Shown: piece by piece, positions 31,065 through 34,049 of the stretch
How the letters are laid out: each line of letters begins with the position of its first letter
Numbering within the stretch: position 1 is the stretch's first letter
Origin: an uncultured Acetatifactor sp.
Lineage (GTDB): Bacteria; Bacillota; Clostridia; Lachnospirales; Lachnospiraceae
Direction: 5' to 3'
DNA length: 34,049 bases
NCBI GenBank assembly: GCA_910585615.1
Contig: CAJUFO010000028.1
Location: forward strand, 14,969-49,017
The notes under the pieces: model-generated
The model's database searches: none
Seen by the model: the letters and a program-made list of their open reading frames with translations, nothing else
What the model was told of the DNA's origin: nothing
Made by a program: the position numbers and the translations under genes

Positions 31065-31969
31065 GATATCCCCGCCATGGACAATGCAATATCCCCTCTG
31101 CAATCCTGCACAAAGAGGAACACTTCCCAGGCTTCCTTAGCATGCTTGAAGTCCTCCATGCCCAAGAAATAAGCCGCAAACAGGATTTCTATGCATTCCA
31201 TCACCCAGGGGATTGCAGCCTTTTCTTCCGCGGACAGGCGCGTTATGCTCTCATAGCCCTCGATGGCGGCTCTCACGTTTTCCGTCCATTCCTTTTTGGC
31301 GAAAGCCTCCTCGGCCTCTTCCGCCAGCAACCCTGTCAGGAAGTAGCAGATGTCGAAAATCCTGATGTTCCTCTGGCTCAGGTCGAAGTCGATATATCCC
31401 GACAGCTCGCCTTCCGAGAACAGGAAATTCCCGAAATGCACGTCTCTGTGGATCGGCTGTTTCGGCAGAAATTCATACACGTTTTCCAGGGATTCCACTG
31501 CCCTCGCACAGGCTTCCCTGTCTACTGTCTTCCACTCATCCCGGGCCAGGTTCTCCCACACCCATCCCTTCATCTCGTCCAGCAGACTGTTGTCCCAGAA
31601 CCCGATCTCCTTCTCGCATTCCAGAAACGCTTTGTGCAGCCGGGCTATGGCGCAGCCCATTTTCCGGGCCATCTCCTTATCCTTACTATCCGTGATGTTG
31701 CTGCCCTGCAGCTTCCGGGTCAGGAAGAAATAGAAGCCCTCCTGTTCCGCATATTTTTCCCCTGTTTTGGTGGGCAGGATTTCCGCAACCGGGATATGGC
31801 ATCCCGCCAGAATCTCAGATATTTTTATGTTCCTTTCCAACTGATTCCTGTCGCTGTATGCCTTCATCACATAGGCATGATCGACTTCCCAGGCTGTGTT
31901 ATAAATCTGGGATATCTGCCGGATTTCCATTCCCCATAATGGCAGAATCTGTTCTATCTTCTCTCTCAA
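31058..31969 (-). CDS. aminoglycoside-phosphotransferase-fold kinase
   Basis: A 303-residue cytoplasmic protein of the APH/choline-kinase superfamily. The catalytic loop HRDVHFGNFLF (about 176-186) has Asp and Asn in place, and the metal-binding YIDFDLSQRN (about 193-202) provides the DFG-like Asp. The N-terminal lobe (about 18-100) has a conserved Lys-type strand (VMKAY). Similar proteins in Clostridia include spore-coat CotS-like kinases and antibiotic kinases; the substrate cannot be predicted. The start is TTG at 31969 with GGAG 13 bases away, so it is not certain. A small winged-helix frame overlaps its 3' end. Confidence 0.85.
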   Translation of the reverse strand: MREKIEQILPLWGMEIRQISQIYNTAWEVDHAYVMKAYSDRNQLERNIKISEILAGCHIPVAEILPTKTGEKYAEQEGFYFFLTRKLQGSNITDSKDKEMARKMGCAIARLHKAFLECEKEIGFWDNSLLDEMKGWVWENLARDEWKTVDREACARAVESLENVYEFLPKQPIHRDVHFGNFLFSEGELSGYIDFDLSQRNIRIFDICYFLTGLLAEEAEEAFAKKEWTENVRAAIEGYESITRLSAEEKAAIPWVMECIEILFAAYFLGMEDFKHAKEAWEVFLFVQDCRGDIALSMAGISW

Positions 31970-32051
31970 TTTCCGATGTTTTCTCCTTTCCCCGACAGCA
32001 CCGCGCCAATAAACCTTAAGTAGCTTAATGCCTTTTCTGCGCTTGTAAACT

Positions 32052-32480
32052 TTATCTACAAAGCCTATCGCCTAGTTCTATATCCTTTTCGTTAAATTGT
32101 CTCTCAACAATTTTTATATTTCCTTTATAATCTTTGCGAATCATCCGTTCCAAATTAACATATTCCGGACTCGCTTTTAAATTTGGTGTTGAAGATGTCA
32201 CTATTGCTCTTGCATATACATGTCCAAATTTACGGAATACATTTTTATACAATAATAAAGTTTCCTTAATCTGAATCAACGCTTTGGGCACATTAACACC
32301 TTTGAGTATGGTTTTCTTCGTATTTTCAAGCACATATCTCTTTTTATTCTCTTCACACTTTACTGCTGAGCGTCTGTCCGATGACTCAATACAGTTCATC
32401 CTATTTTTATTATCACATCTCTCTAAAGAATTACTTTGCAGTTCTCCATTAATACATTCTTCTAATTTTTTACAAATCAT
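32052..32480 (-). CDS. hypothetical partner protein of the AT-rich cassette
   Basis: A 142-residue, basic, Cys-containing cytoplasmic protein that I cannot assign. It starts in the 4-base overlap (ATGA) with the upstream ATPase gene, so they are translated together. Layout: polar N-terminal third (1-55, with KKRYVLENTKKT), then LKGVNVPKALIQIKETLLLYK and a strand/helix (YARAIVTSSTPN). From memory, the KG-x-x-V-x-x-A-x-x-Q-I pattern recalls small PD-(D/E)XK-like proteins that carry ELKG; here ILKG replaces it and the preceding acidic core is not visible. Low GC, unlike the rest of the window. Confidence 0.7.
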   Translation of the reverse strand: MICKKLEECINGELQSNSLERCDNKNRMNCIESSDRRSAVKCEENKKRYVLENTKKTILKGVNVPKALIQIKETLLLYKNVFRKFGHVYARAIVTSSTPNLKASPEYVNLERMIRKDYKGNIKIVERQFNEKDIELGDRLCR

Positions 32481-33775
32481 TCATCTATCTCCATGGCAAT
32501 AAGCTCATCAAGTTCACTATTTGTAATAGACGATACTTCATCAATATAATTTGTATTGATCATATGACTTTCCTCATCTAACAAAGATTCCAACACCTTT
32601 TCAGAATTGTCCACTTTATAGGCAGCGAAGTTTTCATAAGACACTCTTAAATTTTTGGGAATAATAATCTTATTTAACTTTGTATGCTGATTCTCCACTT
32701 TTTGCGAATACAATAATATATTCGTAGAAGTAAGTATATATGGACTATGTGTTGTTATAACAACCTTACTGTTCGTTGAATTTATCATTAGCGAAATGAG
32801 ACTCATAACATCCTTTTGTGCAATCGGAAATAAGTGTGCTTCTGGTTCTTCAATTATAATAAATGATTTGTTTTTTTCCAAAATTGTTGCAAAAGCAAGC
32901 ATCAATATCCACAATACTTCCTGCTGACCAGACGAACCATACATCAGTTTAACCCAATGATACTCATCAAAATAAATTTTTTCACCATCATTCTCGCTTA
33001 TATAGTCTGCTTTCAGAATTTTCTTAATAAATTCATACGCCTGGTCTACTGCTGCATTATTAATCTGACCTTTAATCGTTTTTACATAATCTGTAATCAT
33101 TTCAGGAATTTTAGTTCCAAATTTATTTTTTGTTATTTTTATCAGTTTAATAAATTCCTGCATAGTCAAATCCATCTCATCAGTAGAAACATCTTGTAAC
33201 TGCTCAGACATGGTCGCTAGCAAACTTCTTCCGGCTGGAATGTAAATAATTTCATCATTGTTTTCAAATACTAAAAACAACCGTTCATTTAAATGGCGTT
33301 TCATTACCCCCACAGCAGTTATATTATCCAAAAGACCCTTTGTATTGAAATTATTTAAAAACATTTCAGCAGATTCATTTATCAACCCCAAAAGTTCTTC
33401 TTTTAATTTAGCATCAAGAGAAAATCGTACATAGCCATCACGGTTTAAGAAAATATTAATATGTTTTCCGGCAAACATATAGGAAACATTAAATTTTTGC
33501 ATATGTTTAGTTTTCCCAAAGCACCCCATAAACTGCTTTGTCAAATATTTCATATAATTATTGAAATACTCATTTTTATGATTCTGTGTAAACTGTGCTG
33601 CATCCATCAGATAATCTAAGGTATAATCTCTTATCTTTTGAACAAAATATACAACTTTACAAATTGTACTTTTACCAGAAGCCTGAACACCTATAAATAT
33701 CTGAAAATTTTTATTTAAATTTATCTGTGCCTCTTTTACTGGTCCAAAATTTTGTATGACAATTTTATTTTCCAT
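32477..33775 (-). CDS. RecF/SMC-like AAA ATPase, candidate defence protein
   Basis: A 432-residue ATPase of the AAA_15/AAA_21 (ABC-ATPase-like) type. Walker A GVQASGKST is at 29-37, the signature-like YGSSGQQEV at about 280, Walker B with catalytic Glu IIIEEPEAHLFP at about 305-316, and the H-loop TTHSPYILTS at about 343-352. An alpha-helical segment between 50 and 250 replaces the long coiled coil of SMC proteins. No TOPRIM or HNH domain is fused, which separates it from OLD nucleases. The start is ATG 33775 with GGGGAAG upstream; an ATG at 33811 has no such site. It is the first gene of an AT-rich two-gene operon. Confidence 0.85.
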   Translation of the reverse strand: MENKIVIQNFGPVKEAQINLNKNFQIFIGVQASGKSTICKVVYFVQKIRDYTLDYLMDAAQFTQNHKNEYFNNYMKYLTKQFMGCFGKTKHMQKFNVSYMFAGKHINIFLNRDGYVRFSLDAKLKEELLGLINESAEMFLNNFNTKGLLDNITAVGVMKRHLNERLFLVFENNDEIIYIPAGRSLLATMSEQLQDVSTDEMDLTMQEFIKLIKITKNKFGTKIPEMITDYVKTIKGQINNAAVDQAYEFIKKILKADYISENDGEKIYFDEYHWVKLMYGSSGQQEVLWILMLAFATILEKNKSFIIIEEPEAHLFPIAQKDVMSLISLMINSTNSKVVITTHSPYILTSTNILLYSQKVENQHTKLNKIIIPKNLRVSYENFAAYKVDNSEKVLESLLDEESHMINTNYIDEVSSITNSELDELIAMEIDE

Positions 33776-33824
33776 AATAAAAATCACTTCCCCATTGCTT
33801 TTATAGTTCATATCAGATATTAAA

Positions 33825-33853
33825 ATTATAATAGAACAGCCTATAATTTACAA
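33825..33853 (-). promoter_or_regulatory. promoter of the AT-rich cassette
   Basis: On the minus strand TTGTAA (33848-33853) and TATAAT (33825-33830) are separated by exactly 17 bp. Transcription would start near 33818, about 43 bases before the ATPase start. Confidence 0.65.
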
Positions 33854-34017
33854 TATATAATTGCTTTATGTTTCCCCATTTTTGCACCTCTAAAACCTGC
33901 ATAAAATCAGTGTTTTTTACAGTTGCTGAAACTCCTCTAAAAATAAGGCTTATGGCCACTCAATCCAGAACAGCAGGCCTCGCATCAATCAACCACCCCG
34001 GTGCAAGCACTCAAGTA

Positions 34018-34048
34018 CTGTGAGCGGCTCCTACGTCGCCTCTCACAG
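34018..34048. repeat. hairpin at the window edge
   Basis: CTGTGAG at 34018-34024 pairs with CTCACAG at 34042-34048; an inner GGC/GCC pair is possible. The stretch 33854-34017 shows no gene that I can support, apart from a T-rich start and GC-richer end, which mark the far border of the AT-rich cassette. Confidence 0.5.
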
Positions 34049-34049
34049 C

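Noticed and set aside
33854..34049. IS-element end next to the AT-rich cassette
   Set aside because: Only a short hairpin at the window edge; no transposase frame and no matching inverted repeat on the other side of the cassette could be found.

Overview
The window looks like a chromosomal segment of a gut-associated Clostridia bacterium, most likely a Lachnospiraceae member. This is inferred from the gene content (LplA/LplB/LplC-type sugar import, GH127-type glycosidase, hybrid sensor kinase beside a solute-binding lipoprotein, AraC/GyrI regulators, YitT), strong AGGAGG ribosome binding sites and consensus sigma-A promoters. Most of the segment is GC-rich. The last ~2 kb (about 32040-33900) is strikingly AT-rich and looks acquired.

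Layout. 1-3500: a 13-bp tandem repeat with a small doubtful ORF, then a YitT membrane protein and an M24 Xaa-Pro peptidase on the minus strand. They are separated and flanked by intergenic DNA full of inverted and tandem repeats, including a duplicated ~181-bp element whose second copy is closed by a perfect 26-bp stem. 3496-15102: a glycan-utilisation locus. A LacI-family gene is divergent from a large cytoplasmic GH127/GH146-type beta-L-arabinofuranosidase; behind lacI lies a minus-strand operon of binding protein, two permeases and a second large glycosidase-like protein (DUF5695-like). Three copies of a TTAATCGTTTAA-like site lie in the promoter regions of lacI, the glycosidase and the transporter, suggesting one LacI regulon. 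15249-19420: an orphan sugar-binding lipoprotein behind a Cache-domain hybrid histidine kinase, whose consensus promoter is followed at once by an intrinsic terminator (possible attenuation).

19416-24890: a minus-strand operon for an ABC-2-like exporter (anchored unknown protein, lipoprotein, two membrane proteins, ATPase, anchored DUF5028-like protein), driven by a promoter at 24860-24888. One membrane protein carries six 15-residue repeats; the DUF5695-like protein carries an unrelated array with the same 45-bp period. 24890-31970: regulators and debris: an AraC/GyrI C-terminal fragment, a double-GNAT protein behind 39-bp repeats, an AAA ATPase missing its C-terminal domain, an AraC-RR-HK cluster in which AraC has lost its 3' end, a winged-helix remnant and an APH-fold kinase. 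32052-33853: a compact AT-rich two-gene cassette (RecF/SMC-like ATPase plus a 142-residue partner) with its own promoter, a candidate defence module.

How they work together: beta-L-arabinofuranoside-type oligosaccharides (inferred substrate) would be captured by the LplA-like lipoprotein, imported by the two permeases and cleaved in the cytoplasm by the two glycosidase-like proteins, with LacI releasing the promoters when its ligand is present. No ATPase for this importer is in the window, as is usual for families served by a shared MsmX-type ATPase.
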